DNA of 34,671 nucleotides from a virus (IMGVR_UViG_3300049847_000060:1-34671); one strand, 5' to 3'; positions 23,788 to 30,775 are shown, counted from the stretch's first letter. Notes: generated by a model from the letters alone, not told the origin. Numbers and translations are program-made.

Positions 23788-24876
23788 ATGGCCACTTATC
23801 GCTACTTATTTGCTGACCTGCTGACCAATCAGATTTTGGCAGAATTGCCAATTACATCGGTTGCATTCACTCAGGCTCTAAATGCTGCAGGAACTCTCAA
23901 CGGGTCGCTTCTGCTTTCTGGCGTTCCAGCAACTATGAATGTTGCTAACTCGACGATACCGGGCAGATGTGCTGTCTATGTGGACAGAGACGGGGTGCTG
24001 GTATGGGGTGGAGTTATTTGGGCTAGAGATTACACCTCAAGCGATCAGCACCTAAAAATCTCAGCTAGAGAATTCGAGAGCTATTTTGAGCGACGTCGAA
24101 TCACGACCACTCAGGTTTTCTCGAATGTTGACCAGTTCACTATCTGTCAACAACTTCTAAGCAATGCTCAAGCTGCTACTAATGGCAACATCGGCGTTGC
24201 TGTGCCGTCGAATACTTCGGGCGTGGCCGTTTCAAAAACTTACTATTCTTACGACCTCAAGACGGTCTACTCAGCATGGCTAGATTTGAGCCGTCAGCAA
24301 AATGGCTTCGACTTCAACATTCAAGTTGCTTACGATGGTGGAGGCTTGCCCGCTAAGAGCTTGGTGCTCAGCTATCCAAAATCGGGAACTCGATACAGTG
24401 CGAGCAACATAACTGCTCCAGTGTTTGAATTCCCAGCAGGCAACATCGTGGAATACGAATACCCTGAAGATGGCTCGATTACTGCTAACACGGTCTACAT
24501 CGTGGGAGCTGGTGTCAGTGATGGCAAGTTGATTGCTACCGCCTCAGACACGACAAAGCTGACTGCAGGCTGGCCTTTGCTGGAAGATTCCGCCAACTAC
24601 TCAGATGTTACCGATGCGACTTTGCTTGGTGGCCTAGCTTCCGCTCAGGTCAACGCTGTTTCGTATCCGCCGACGACAATGAGAATCGTTGCACCGCCTT
24701 ATCAGAATCCAGTGCTTGGCTCGTATGTGATTGGTGACGATGTTCGAGTTCGCATCCTTGACGATCGTTTCCCGACAGGGCTGGATACCACCTACCGCTT
24801 GGTTGCTCTATCTCTAACTGCTGGAGAAAATGGCCCCGAAAGAGTAACCCTGACCCTAACCCTGCCTACCGCATAG
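23788..24876 (+). CDS. Tail hub/minor tail protein (Gp37-like/Tal)
   Basis: 362 residues. N-terminal strands (YRYLFADLLTNQILAELPI, GRCAVYVDRDGVLVWGGVIW) and LKISAREFESYFERRRI are the pattern of the siphovirus ReqiPepy6 Gp37-like hub family. The C-terminal part YVIGDDVRVRILDDRFP and YRLVALSLTAGENGPERVTLTL is the second hub domain. It should form the trimeric tail-tip hub next to Dit. Here it is separated from Dit by fibre and lysis genes, an unusual order. Confidence 0.8.
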   Translation: MATYRYLFADLLTNQILAELPITSVAFTQALNAAGTLNGSLLLSGVPATMNVANSTIPGRCAVYVDRDGVLVWGGVIWARDYTSSDQHLKISAREFESYFERRRITTTQVFSNVDQFTICQQLLSNAQAATNGNIGVAVPSNTSGVAVSKTYYSYDLKTVYSAWLDLSRQQNGFDFNIQVAYDGGGLPAKSLVLSYPKSGTRYSASNITAPVFEFPAGNIVEYEYPEDGSITANTVYIVGAGVSDGKLIATASDTTKLTAGWPLLEDSANYSDVTDATLLGGLASAQVNAVSYPPTTMRIVAPPYQNPVLGSYVIGDDVRVRILDDRFPTGLDTTYRLVALSLTAGENGPERVTLTLTLPTA

Positions 24877-24884
24877 GAGAGACC

Positions 24885-25100
24885 ATGCCGTTTATCAATC
24901 TGCCCGACAGCTTGCAGAGAGTGTTTCAGAAAATCGAAGACAGACTTCTCAAGTTGGAAAACATGCAGCACTTTCAAGCTCCTATTTCTGCGACCGACCC
25001 AGTAGCCCCTCGAAATGGCGACATCTGGATAAACTCAACGACTAACACGCTCAAGGCTAAAGATTCAACAGGAACGACCAAAACAATTACTTGGGTTTAG
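24885..25100 (+). CDS. Small tail-tip protein
   Basis: 71 residues. The start is a coiled coil (LPDSLQRVFQKIEDRLLKLENM), followed by PVAPRNGDIWINSTTNTLKA, a turn-rich motif common in tail fibres. A strong AGGAGA SD precedes the ATG. It lies right behind the hub gene. A role as a tail-tip or fibre accessory is inferred. Confidence 0.62.
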   Translation: MPFINLPDSLQRVFQKIEDRLLKLENMQHFQAPISATDPVAPRNGDIWINSTTNTLKAKDSTGTTKTITWV

Positions 25101-25429
25101 TTGACGAGCAGTTGGATGTCCAACTAGACTTCAAATTGGCGGGAGAAATTCTCTCGCAGATGGAGAGAGCTACATTGTCACTAATCGAAGACCTAACTAA
25201 CCCTGAAGAATACAGAGCTCAGCATGGTGCTCGTTGCTCGGTGTGTGCATTGCTAGAAACATTGCCCGCTGATGAAGCTCAAGTTCTATTCATAAAAATG
25301 AACGACCCGAATGTGACTAAGTCTGCAATCGCTCGAATCTTGGCAAGGAATGGTCACGCCATTAGAACGGGCACACTAACCCGTCATGCAAGAGGGGAAT
25401 GCCTTGGCTCTGTTCGACGATCTGAATAA
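25091..25429 (+). CDS. Small unknown protein with Cys pair and helical C-terminus
   Basis: 112 residues if started at TTG 25091 (10-nt overlap with the previous gene); no SD supports this start and later TTG or ATG codons (25112, 25160) are possible. The centre has GARCSVC (45-51) followed by helices with DPNVTKSAIARILARNGHAI and TLTRHARGEC, which read like a helix-turn-helix with three Cys near it. A DNA- or RNA-binding adaptor is possible. The 3' end overlaps the phosphoesterase gene by 44 nt, which supports cotranslation. Confidence 0.58.
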   Translation: MGLVDEQLDVQLDFKLAGEILSQMERATLSLIEDLTNPEEYRAQHGARCSVCALLETLPADEAQVLFIKMNDPNVTKSAIARILARNGHAIRTGTLTRHARGECLGSVRRSE

Positions 25430-26579
25430 CCTAGAGGTCGCTTCAAAAATAGAAGCCCCGCCAGGCTGGAGACCCGCAGTCAATTTTGACAGTGGCAGCG
25501 GAATGGGCGAGGCTACAACTCAAGGGCTCACAAGCCCGCCTAATTTTTCAGAGTTTTTGGCGTCAAGGGGTTATGACCCAAATGCCTACGAGGTCATAAA
25601 CAACTCAATTCGCACCTCGATGTGGCAACAGAGGGAAGATGGCGACTGGCTAACTTCTTATCGGTTCTACTTCCGAATGAAGAATGCAGAGCTAGACCTG
25701 CCGTTGCTTTGGGCTACTGCCAAAAAGAACATAAAGAAAAAGCCCCTAGCTGTGAATACTCCGCAGGCTTTGGTTATTTTGTTCTCAGACCCGCAGGTTG
25801 GAAAAGTTGACCACCGAGGCGGAACTGCTGAGCTAATCGAGAGGTTAGAGAGAATCAAGGCCAAGCTGATTGCTCAGGTCAAAAAGGTAAAGCCTTCAAA
25901 AATTGTTTTCTGCGATGTGGGCGACATCATTGAATCGTTTAGCAATAGTGCAGACATGCAACAGCTCGCAACTAACGACCTTAGTTTGATGCAGCAAGTG
26001 GATTTAAGCGTTAGTATCGTCTGGGATTTTTTGAAAGCCCTAGCTGCACTTGTGCCTGAAGTCACTTACGCAACCGTTGCGTCTAATCACTGCCAAAACC
26101 GAATCAAGGGACAGAAGGTCGGAAAGCCCGGACAGGACGACTGGGGCATCTTCATTGGTCGAACCTTAGCTAGGTTGGCTCAAGAGACAAACCTGCCTGT
26201 GAAGTTTATTCAGCCACATCCGCAAGACGAAAGCCTTGCTCATGATGTATTTGGAGACGGCTATCACATCCTTGGCTTATGGCATGGCCACCAAAGCCCA
26301 AGACCAGATGCTGTGCCTGATTTCTGGAGAAAGCAAAGCTTCGGTCGGCAACCAATAGCAGGAGCGACGATCGGAGTAAGTGGTCACTTCCACCACCTTC
26401 GAGTGCAAGAACTTGGGTCAACACCTAACGGTTCGTCTAGGTTTTGGATTCAGGCAGCAACTCTCGACAATGGCTCAGGATGGTTCAGGTTGAACAATGG
26501 CGAAGATTCTCAGGCAGGGCTTGTGACATTTGTGCTAGAAGCCTCTCAGCCCTTTACAGGAACGGTTTACAAGCTATAG
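25386..26579 (+). CDS. Calcineurin-like metallophosphoesterase
   Basis: 397 residues. The ordered motifs of the superfamily are visible: FSDPQVG (133-139; Gln in place of the usual His), DVGD (177-180), SNHCQN (233-238), WHGH (299-302) and GHFHH (333-337). These bind two metals and cleave phosphodiesters; relatives include SbcD/Mre11-like nucleases and phage phosphoesterases. The Asp-x-Gln change in motif I is notable. The N-terminal 110 residues have no clear family. A start at TTG 25404, with SD AGAGGGG, is as likely as ATG 25386. The gene closes the late block, and a large dyad follows its stop. Confidence 0.75.
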   Translation: MQEGNALALFDDLNNLEVASKIEAPPGWRPAVNFDSGSGMGEATTQGLTSPPNFSEFLASRGYDPNAYEVINNSIRTSMWQQREDGDWLTSYRFYFRMKNAELDLPLLWATAKKNIKKKPLAVNTPQALVILFSDPQVGKVDHRGGTAELIERLERIKAKLIAQVKKVKPSKIVFCDVGDIIESFSNSADMQQLATNDLSLMQQVDLSVSIVWDFLKALAALVPEVTYATVASNHCQNRIKGQKVGKPGQDDWGIFIGRTLARLAQETNLPVKFIQPHPQDESLAHDVFGDGYHILGLWHGHQSPRPDAVPDFWRKQSFGRQPIAGATIGVSGHFHHLRVQELGSTPNGSSRFWIQAATLDNGSGWFRLNNGEDSQAGLVTFVLEASQPFTGTVYKL

Positions 26580-26623
26580 AACATCTGTTCGATAGTTTCA
26601 CATGAAACATTCGAACAAATGTT
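26580..26623. promoter_or_regulatory. 44-bp dyad: parS-like centre with LexA-box-like arms
   Basis: The whole segment is an imperfect palindrome (18 of 21 pairs). The centre, 26594-26609, matches the bacterial parS consensus TGTTTCACGTGAAACA at 14 of 16 positions. Each flank resembles an actinobacterial LexA box: GAAC-N4-GTTCGA at 26579-26592, and TCGAAC-N4-GTT at 26611-26623. It starts at the phosphoesterase stop codon and lies about 50 bp before the first early promoter. It may bind host ParB, a LexA-type repressor or a phage regulator. Confidence 0.72.
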
Positions 26624-26653
26624 ATCTTTGTGAAAATTTTTTTCTAAATGGTG

Positions 26654-26680
26654 TTGCGTTTCTGCGTATCGTGATAACTT
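26654..26680 (+). promoter_or_regulatory. Early promoter P1
   Basis: TTGCGT (26654-26659) and TAACTT (26675-26680), spacer 15. The predicted start at about 26687-26688 coincides with the first base of the 5' hairpin. CGTGATAACTT also occurs at 28907-28918, upstream of another early gene. The first unit of the early region starts here. Confidence 0.5.
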
Positions 26681-26687
26681 AACTGCG

Positions 26688-26705
26688 TGCTGAAGGGGTT
26701 CGGCA
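26688..26705 (+). ncRNA. 5'-UTR GGGG-loop hairpin, copy 1
   Basis: TGCTGAA (26688-26694), loop GGGG (26695-26698), TTCGGCA (26699-26705): a 7-bp stem with one U.G pair. It is located where transcription from P1 should begin and about 20 nt before ATG 26725. Three further copies with changed but still paired stems are at 27124, 31372 and 31991. Confidence 0.7.
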
Positions 26706-26724
26706 AAAGAGAGATGGAGAAAAA

Positions 26725-27072
26725 ATGCAGGAAATCAAGCCAGTGGCCGGAATGATTCTTTACAGTTCATGGGGATACGAGCAGACAAACATTGATTACT
26801 ACAAGGTCGTTCGTGTTAGTGAAAAGGGAACAGTCTGGATTCAAGAGTTGGCAAAAGACAAAATCGAAATGACTGGTTGGGCATCGTTCAATGTCGTGCC
26901 AGTTGATTCACCAATGCAGTTCCCTGATGATTGGGATGAAATCGGAAACCGCACTTACAAGGATGCTCCAGTTAGCCGTCACAAGTGGCAGAGTTATGGA
27001 GTTCGTCTAAACAGTTTTGCCTCAGCATGGGTCTGGGATGGCAAGCCAAAGAATCAAACAGAATACGCATAA
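26725..27072 (+). CDS. Hypothetical early protein (115 aa)
   Basis: 115 residues, aromatic, with GMILYSSWGYEQTNIDYYKV (9-28) and a Trp-rich end, KPKNQTEYA. Small proteins with an ILYSSWGYEQTN-like start are recurrent in actinophages, but no function is known to me. It has a 5' hairpin leader and SD GATGGAG. First gene of the early unit. Confidence 0.65.
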   Translation: MQEIKPVAGMILYSSWGYEQTNIDYYKVVRVSEKGTVWIQELAKDKIEMTGWASFNVVPVDSPMQFPDDWDEIGNRTYKDAPVSRHKWQSYGVRLNSFASAWVWDGKPKNQTEYA

Positions 27073-27088
27073 AAAATAGAAAACGGAC

Positions 27089-27117
27089 TTGTGGTGCTTT
27101 CTGAGTGCCATTAGTCT
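27089..27117 (+). promoter_or_regulatory. Early promoter P2
   Basis: TTGTGG (27089-27094), 17-bp spacer, TAGTCT (27112-27117). Predicted start 27124 is exactly the first base of the hairpin copy 2. TAGTCT recurs as -10 candidate at 29366 and 31359. Confidence 0.6.
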
Positions 27118-27123
27118 GCTAAT

Positions 27124-27143
27124 TAGGTGAAGGGGTTCACCTA
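27124..27143 (+). ncRNA. 5'-UTR GGGG-loop hairpin, copy 2
   Basis: TAGGTGAA (27124-27131), loop GGGG, TTCACCTA (27136-27143): a perfect 8-bp stem. Compared with copies 3 and 4 (GGTCGAA/TTCGGCC), two pairs have changed on both sides (G-C for U.G, U-A for C-G), which is compensatory covariation. Confidence 0.75.
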
Positions 27144-27159
27144 GGAAAGAGATGGAAAA

Positions 27160-27378
27160 ATGCAAAAAGTCGCCGAGGGATTCTTCAGCGTTAGAAATGT
27201 CCAAGACAATCAAGGCAATGAGTGGGTGCAGGTTACTGTGCCAAAGGGTTGTGGCTTGGATGATGCAATCGAGATGTTCGAGTTCATGGAAAATGAGATT
27301 CCTAAGATTGCTCGCCCTATGGGTGAGGGTCGCTATTGGATTCGTTCAGCAGCAATAAATGTCAGCGGTTCAAATTAG
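27160..27378 (+). CDS. Hypothetical early protein (72 aa)
   Basis: 72 residues, no recognised family. A beta start (MQKVAEGFFSVRNVQDNQG) is followed by a helix (GCGLDDAIEMFEFMENEIP). SD AGGAAAGAGATGG and a GGGG-loop leader precede it. It sits between the 115-residue protein and the annealase, so it may act in early takeover or recombination. Confidence 0.62.
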   Translation: MQKVAEGFFSVRNVQDNQGNEWVQVTVPKGCGLDDAIEMFEFMENEIPKIARPMGEGRYWIRSAAINVSGSN

Positions 27379-27414
27379 TTTGAGTAAATAGTCATTCAAA
27401 ACGGAAGGCAAAAA

Positions 27415-28191
27415 ATGACGACAGCACTAGCAGTAAATCAAGAACAGAAGACATGGGATGCTACTCAGTTGGCAGCCCTTCGGCAAATCGGTCTGACCGA
27501 TGCCCCAGCAGGAGACCTTGCGTTATTCCTGCACTATGCCCAGAAAACTGGACTAGACCCGTTTAGCCGGCAACTCTACATGATTGGTCGATGGGATAGT
27601 CGAGCCAATGGAAACCGATACACAATTCAGAGCTCGATTGATGGTCTGAGAATCATCGCTCAGCGTTCGGGGGAGTATGCAGGACAGACTGCTCCGATGT
27701 GGTGCGGCGAAGATGGAGTTTGGAAAGATGTGTGGCTTTCTAAAGAGCCACCAGCAGCAGCAAAAATCGGCATCTATCGTGCAGGATTCCCTGAGCCTTT
27801 GGTCGCAGTGGCTACTTTGTCAAGTTATCTGCCTACGGGTAAAGATGGAAAGCCACAGGGATTGTGGGCGAAGATGCCAGATGTGATGCTGGCTAAAGTG
27901 GCTGAGGCTCTTGCCCTTCGCAAAGCATTCCCTAACGACCTTTCGGGAATCTATACTTCGGAGGAAATGGAGCAAGCCGATGCTAAGAGCATTGAAGTCT
28001 CGCAAGTTGTTATCGACGAAGAGCGAAAGACTCAGTTGCTAAATGCAATCAGTTCGGCAGAGACCGAAGCGGAGCTCAAAAAAATCTGGGCAGAAAACGG
28101 TGACATTGTTTCTATCAAGTGGGAGAATTCACTCGGTGAGATGGTCAGCTTCAACGATCTGATTCGAACCAGAAAAAACGAAATCAAGTAA
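27415..28191 (+). CDS. bet: Single-strand annealing protein, Redbeta/RecT family
   Basis: 258 residues. The N-terminal two thirds match the lambda Bet type: [19 protein letters not shown] (48-66), [21 protein letters not shown], and [21 protein letters not shown], which is the Bet family signature. It anneals complementary single strands on the phage DNA and partners with the Cas4/RecB-like exonuclease at 32329 and possibly the SSB-like protein. The 60-residue C-terminal part is acidic and may bind SSB or exonuclease. SD GGAAGG precedes the ATG. Confidence 0.9.
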   Translation: MTTALAVNQEQKTWDATQLAALRQIGLTDAPAGDLALFLHYAQKTGLDPFSRQLYMIGRWDSRANGNRYTIQSSIDGLRIIAQRSGEYAGQTAPMWCGEDGVWKDVWLSKEPPAAAKIGIYRAGFPEPLVAVATLSSYLPTGKDGKPQGLWAKMPDVMLAKVAEALALRKAFPNDLSGIYTSEEMEQADAKSIEVSQVVIDEERKTQLLNAISSAETEAELKKIWAENGDIVSIKWENSLGEMVSFNDLIRTRKNEIK

Positions 28192-28205
28192 AGGGGAAAA
28201 AGGAA

Positions 28206-28355
28206 ATGGTTAAGTTCGTTCTAAATGTAGCAACAGTAGCAAGCTGGGTCGGATTGGCTCTAGCTCATGACAGCAAAGATGTGTGGGGAACAGTTGCCCT
28301 ATTCATCCTTGGTGCAGTCGGATTGGCTCGCATGGTTGGAGGGCTAAAGAAATGA
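28206..28355 (+). CDS. Small membrane protein (49 aa)
   Basis: 49 residues: MVKFVLNVATVASWVGLALA, then HDSKDVWG, then VALFILGAVGLARMVGGLKK. Two hydrophobic helices around a short charged loop, with a basic end. SD AAAAAGGAA precedes the ATG. It ends in an ATGA overlap with the next gene. The position after the annealase suggests early expression; perhaps a membrane or defence-blocking function. No family recognised. Confidence 0.62.
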   Translation: MVKFVLNVATVASWVGLALAHDSKDVWGTVALFILGAVGLARMVGGLKK

Positions 28356-28549
28356 GCCAACTAATCGCATGGAGTTTGATTACCGTAGGAATCAGTTCAA
28401 TCACCTTTCTATTGCAGTTGCAGGTGACACGAATTCAAAAGAATCTAAAGACGATTGCTTCAATCCTCAACTCGGTTACTGACATAACCGCTAACAATTC
28501 AATAGCTATCGAAATGGTAAAAATTCAACTAAAGGAAATGGGAAAATAA
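28352..28549 (+). CDS. Small single-pass membrane protein (65 aa)
   Basis: 65 residues from ATG 28352. A hydrophobic helix (residues 3-24, LIAWSLITVGISSITFLLQL) is followed by a helical, polar tail (RIQKNLKTIASILNSVTDI). Probably inner-membrane with the tail inside. It overlaps the 49-residue membrane gene by 4 nt, so both are probably made together. Confidence 0.6.
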   Translation: MSQLIAWSLITVGISSITFLLQLQVTRIQKNLKTIASILNSVTDITANNSIAIEMVKIQLKEMGK

Positions 28550-28551
28550 AA

Positions 28552-28848
28552 ATGGCACAGGCAAGAATTGATGACCCTCAGACAAGTCACGAGGCTGCAT
28601 CTAGCGTTCGTAATGTATCGGAAACACAGCTAGTTATTCTTGGCATACTTCGGAATGCGATGCACGACGAGAAGCTCGTCGCTGAGTATGAAAGCTTAGT
28701 AAGAATCGGCAGTGCTCCAATGGCAAGCCAATCGGGTATTCGTTCCCGTCGAGCTACTTTGGTGGACATGGGGCTAATTGAAGATACAGGCTCAAGAGTA
28801 AAAACTGCGTCAGGTCGCAATGCGATCGTCTGGCAGAGTGTCCGCTAA
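28552..28848 (+). CDS. Winged-helix DNA-binding protein
   Basis: 98 residues. The start DDPQTSHEAASSV and ETQLVILGILR, followed by SGIRSRRATLVDMGLIEDTG (73-92) and SGRNAIVW, is a common actinophage wHTH family in which IRSRR is the recognition region. It may control early or DNA-processing genes. SD is within GGAAATGGGAAAAT before the ATG. The stop shares bases with the next ATG (TAATG). Confidence 0.72.
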   Translation: MAQARIDDPQTSHEAASSVRNVSETQLVILGILRNAMHDEKLVAEYESLVRIGSAPMASQSGIRSRRATLVDMGLIEDTGSRVKTASGRNAIVWQSVR

Positions 28849-28982
28849 TGGCTCGTCACAAAAGGCCAGTGACGTTGCTTCGGGTGGTCATTCGGTTGCT
28901 CAGTAGCGTGATAACTTCGCTAATGGTTTTGCAAGGCAAATTGTTCGTTATGGAGGGAAAGAAAAATGGCTACAACAGTTAA
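28848..28982 (+). CDS. Possible tiny basic protein (44 aa)
   Basis: 44 residues beginning MARHKRPVTLLRVVIRLLSS. TAATG overlap with the preceding stop is a good sign, but it overlaps the next gene by 17 nt and also covers the region with promoter-like bases (GCGTGATAACTT). The basic amphipathic helix would suit a membrane-active or nucleic-acid-binding peptide. It may be spurious. Confidence 0.35.
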   Translation: MARHKRPVTLLRVVIRLLSSVITSLMVLQGKLFVMEGKKNGYNS

Positions 28983-29199
28983 GCACCTAATTGAAATGCT
29001 AGAGAAATACTACGACCCTGAAGAGACGGTAATTTTTCAATTCTTTAGTGCTGAAGACTTCGAAAACGAACAGGGAACTCCATTAGTCACGAAAGAAAAG
29101 TTCGCAGAGTTCGCCCTAAATTACAGGGGCGACTGGGCTGAGGACAACTTCCGTGATGACGTGGAAAGTGAGCTAATTCACTTCTTCAATTTGAAGTAA
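28966..29199 (+). CDS. Hypothetical acidic early protein (77 aa)
   Basis: 77 residues, strongly acidic: HLIEMLEKYYDPEETVIFQF, then FFSAEDFENEQG and FRDDVESELIHFF. The VxxLIEMLEKYDPE start is common in small phage proteins of unknown role. SD ATGGAGGG is strong. Acidic small early proteins often mimic DNA or RNA; this is only a suggestion. Confidence 0.65.
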   Translation: MATTVKHLIEMLEKYYDPEETVIFQFFSAEDFENEQGTPLVTKEKFAEFALNYRGDWAEDNFRDDVESELIHFFNLK

Positions 29200-29226
29200 T
29201 AGCTCAGAGGGCGTAAGCTCTCTCTA

Positions 29227-29314
29227 GGGCTGGACAGATTCCAACAAGTAGCGTTTCCATTTCCACGCAACCCCCCTCGCTTGTTGTTCTGGTGCAATTC
29301 CAGACAGCCCACCA
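29227..29314 (+). ncRNA. Candidate structured RNA with tRNA-like 3' end
   Basis: GGGCTG (29227-29232) pairs with CAGCCC (29305-29310), followed by ACCA. Inside: CAACAAG (29242-29248) pairs perfectly with CTTGTTG (29280-29286), GCGT (29251-29254) with ACGC (29265-29268), and TCTGG with CCAGA around a 7-nt loop (TGCAATT), like a T-arm. There is no D-arm and the acceptor has six pairs, so it is not a standard tRNA. A C-run (29271-29276) between two stems is complementary to GGGG. It lies in the only gene-free part between 29199 and 29385. Confidence 0.48.
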
Positions 29315-29365
29315 AAGCTTTCACCCTAGGTCAATGACTACTAATCTGTTAGTTGTCGCTAAATC

Positions 29366-29397
29366 TAGTCTGAAGGGGTGGCAAATGATTTGCCGCC
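29366..29397 (+). promoter_or_regulatory. Promoter -10 (TAGTCT) and start-codon hairpin of the zinc-protein gene
   Basis: TAGTCT at 29366-29371 would start RNA near 29377-29378. The next 21 bases (29377-29397) form GGTGGCAAA-TGA-TTTGCCGCC, a 9-bp stem with one G.U pair. ATG 29385 lies inside it. The leader is only about 8 nt. The hairpin could hide the start codon until unfolded. Confidence 0.5.
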
Positions 29398-29816
29398 GAT
29401 GCGGAATTGAAGACCAAAGAGGTCAGATACTAAAGAGGGTCGAGAGGGGTGGCTCTCAGGAATGCTCTAGTTGTCTTGCAAGACCATCGAGTTCAATAAG
29501 AACTGCATACGGAATTTGCAGACCGCACAAAGGAGAGCTTGACGAGAACGATCGCCCGTTAGACCATAGGGGCAAGTTATTTAGAGAGGGCAAAAGATTG
29601 TGTGGGAGTAAAGACTGCATAACAAAAAGTCACATCGTAAAGATGACGGCAGAAGAAAAAGCTTTAGAGGCGGAGAGGCTAGACATCAGCTACCGCACTG
29701 GAAAGAAACTAGGCTGGGATGATTTGATTCAATCAGCTAAAAAGGAAGGCAGAAAAATTGCAAGACATAACGAATCCGCAACAGGTCATTCAGGAACTAA
29801 ACCGACTAATTGCTGA
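29385..29816 (+). CDS. Cys-rich zinc-binding protein (143 aa)
   Basis: 143 residues from ATG 29385; an upstream TTG at 29292 would extend it through non-coding RNA-like sequence. CRRC (3-6) and CSSC (27-30) form one zinc site; CRPH (45-48) with C73 and C78 another. The rest is basic with KKLGWDDLIQSAKKEGRKIA. This suggests a nucleic-acid-binding regulator or recombination helper of unknown family. The 3' end overlaps the next gene by 59 nt. Confidence 0.68.
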   Translation: MICRRCGIEDQRGQILKRVERGGSQECSSCLARPSSSIRTAYGICRPHKGELDENDRPLDHRGKLFREGKRLCGSKDCITKSHIVKMTAEEKALEAERLDISYRTGKKLGWDDLIQSAKKEGRKIARHNESATGHSGTKPTNC

Positions 29817-30099
29817 ATCTCAAAAGGGCATAAATGCTCTCTACGAAGCAGAGGTAAAGACCGCTCAGTTAGACCAAGCCTTCGAGAGAGCTTTGGCTTT
29901 GGGATTCTTAGAGGCAGAGGGAACGATCCCCGAAAGAACCGCAAAGAGCAAGCTGGCAGCCTCAGATGCGAAGTTAGAGTATGAAATTGCAAGGGCTGAA
30001 TCGAACCGTGTAAAGGCTAAGCTAAGGGCGATTGATTCGGCTCAGATGGCTGTTAGCGTTATCGCAAAGCAGGTCGAGCTGCAGTGGAGGACTAGCTAA
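29758..30099 (+). CDS. Coiled-coil early protein of unknown function (113 aa)
   Basis: 113 residues from TTG 29758, with SD AAGGAAGG about 9 bases upstream. It is one long helical protein: NPQQVIQELNRLIAESQKGI, YEAEVKTAQLDQAFERA, KSKLAASDAKLEYEIARAES and a C-terminal VELQWRTS. This pattern recurs in actinophage early operons near recombination genes. A scaffold or adaptor for the recombination proteins is possible. TAATG overlap with the next gene. Confidence 0.68.
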   Translation: MQDITNPQQVIQELNRLIAESQKGINALYEAEVKTAQLDQAFERALALGFLEAEGTIPERTAKSKLAASDAKLEYEIARAESNRVKAKLRAIDSAQMAVSVIAKQVELQWRTS

Positions 30100-30278
30100 T
30101 GCCAACTTATGTGTTCAAGTGTCAAGGGCATGAAGAACCTGTCAGCGTAGAACTGACAAAGTCAATCCATGAACAGGTTGAAACTCCAGGCTGCCCCGTC
30201 TGCGAGAAAAAAATGCAAAGGGTTTATGATGTCCCGCCCGTGACATTTCAAGGTCAGGGATGGGCTGCTAGGGGCTAA
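30099..30278 (+). CDS. FmdB-like zinc-ribbon protein (59 aa)
   Basis: 59 residues: MPTYVFKCQGH at the start, GCPVC (31-35) in the middle, MQRVYDVPPVTFQGQGWA near the end. This is the FmdB/zinc-ribbon pattern (C8, H11, C32, C35, then a P-x-F-x-G-x-GW motif). FmdB domains are small regulators or zinc adaptors. It begins inside the previous stop codon (TAATG). Confidence 0.8.
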   Translation: MPTYVFKCQGHEEPVSVELTKSIHEQVETPGCPVCEKKMQRVYDVPPVTFQGQGWAARG

Positions 30279-30280
30279 TC

Positions 30281-30424
30281 GTGTGGCTATTCTTTATCTG
30301 GCTGGCTGGGTTGTTGGTCGGTTTATCTATCTTTACAAGACCTGCTTGGTTTTGGGAATTGGCATTTTGGATTGAAATTAAGTGCATTGAGAAATTTGGC
30401 ATCGTCGAAAGGCTCGACGATTAG
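30281..30424 (+). CDS. Small membrane protein (47 aa)
   Basis: 47 residues from GTG 30281, 2 nt after the FmdB-like gene. Residues 1-18 (WLFFIWLAGLLVGLSIF) form one membrane helix; an aromatic second helix (AWFWELAFWIEIKCIEKFG) follows. No SD, so translation would be coupled to the upstream stop. It overlaps the HNH-like gene by 53 nt. It looks real by hydrophobic pattern but is short. Confidence 0.5.
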   Translation: MWLFFIWLAGLLVGLSIFTRPAWFWELAFWIEIKCIEKFGIVERLDD

Positions 30425-30749
30425 ACCAAAAGAATTTGAAAAGTATCTTCAGAGAGATAACTACCAATGCTGGCACTGTGGCAAATCGGGAGACGATCTA
30501 GTCCCGCAGCATCGAATTGGCAGGGGAATGGGTGGAAGCAAATCCCGAAATGGGTCGGCTAACATACTTGTCTTTTGCTCGTTGGCAAATGGTCTAATGG
30601 AATCCGATGCTGACTTTGCTGAAAAGGCTAGGGCTATGGGCTGGAAGCTGTCTAACTACATGACACCTGAAGTTACGATGGCTTACAACTATGCCGATGG
30701 TTGCTGGTATTTGCTAGATGAAAACACAAGGCGAAGGGCTGTGGCTTGA
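30372..30749 (+). CDS. HNH-fold protein, probable degraded nuclease
   Basis: 125 residues from TTG 30372; a TTG at 30396 is an alternative. FEKYLQRDNYQCWHCGKSGDD (22-42) and DLVPQHRIGRGMGGS (42-56) correspond to the Cys pair and the first His of an HNH domain, and SANILVFCSLANGLMES to the second part. The closing His of the active site is not clear, so it may bind DNA without cutting. HNH proteins often assist packaging, but this one lies in the early region just before the structured RNA promoter, whose -35 overlaps its stop codon. Confidence 0.62.
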   Translation: MKLSALRNLASSKGSTIRPKEFEKYLQRDNYQCWHCGKSGDDLVPQHRIGRGMGGSKSRNGSANILVFCSLANGLMESDADFAEKARAMGWKLSNYMTPEVTMAYNYADGCWYLLDENTRRRAVA

Positions 30750-30775
30750 CAGTCTGCCATCGGATGAATTACATT
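30746..30775 (+). promoter_or_regulatory. Near-consensus promoter for the structured RNA
   Basis: TTGACA (30746-30751, perfect -35), 18-bp spacer, TACATT (30770-30775, -10). It is the best sigma-70-type promoter that I found in the genome and overlaps the stop codon of the HNH-like gene. The predicted start near 30782 is about 25 nt before the first RNA helix and there is no ORF behind it for over 600 nt. Confidence 0.72.

Noticed and set aside
26580-26640. Rho-independent terminator formed by the 44-bp dyad
   Set aside because: The stem is long but has mismatches and the T-run begins about 14 nt after it. It may still slow polymerase, but the parS and LexA resemblance suggests a protein site.
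29227-29314. A standard tRNA gene
   Set aside because: The T-arm-like hairpin and ACCA end fit, but there is no D-arm, the acceptor has six pairs and no anticodon arm with a 7-nt loop can be drawn. Kept only as a structured RNA candidate.
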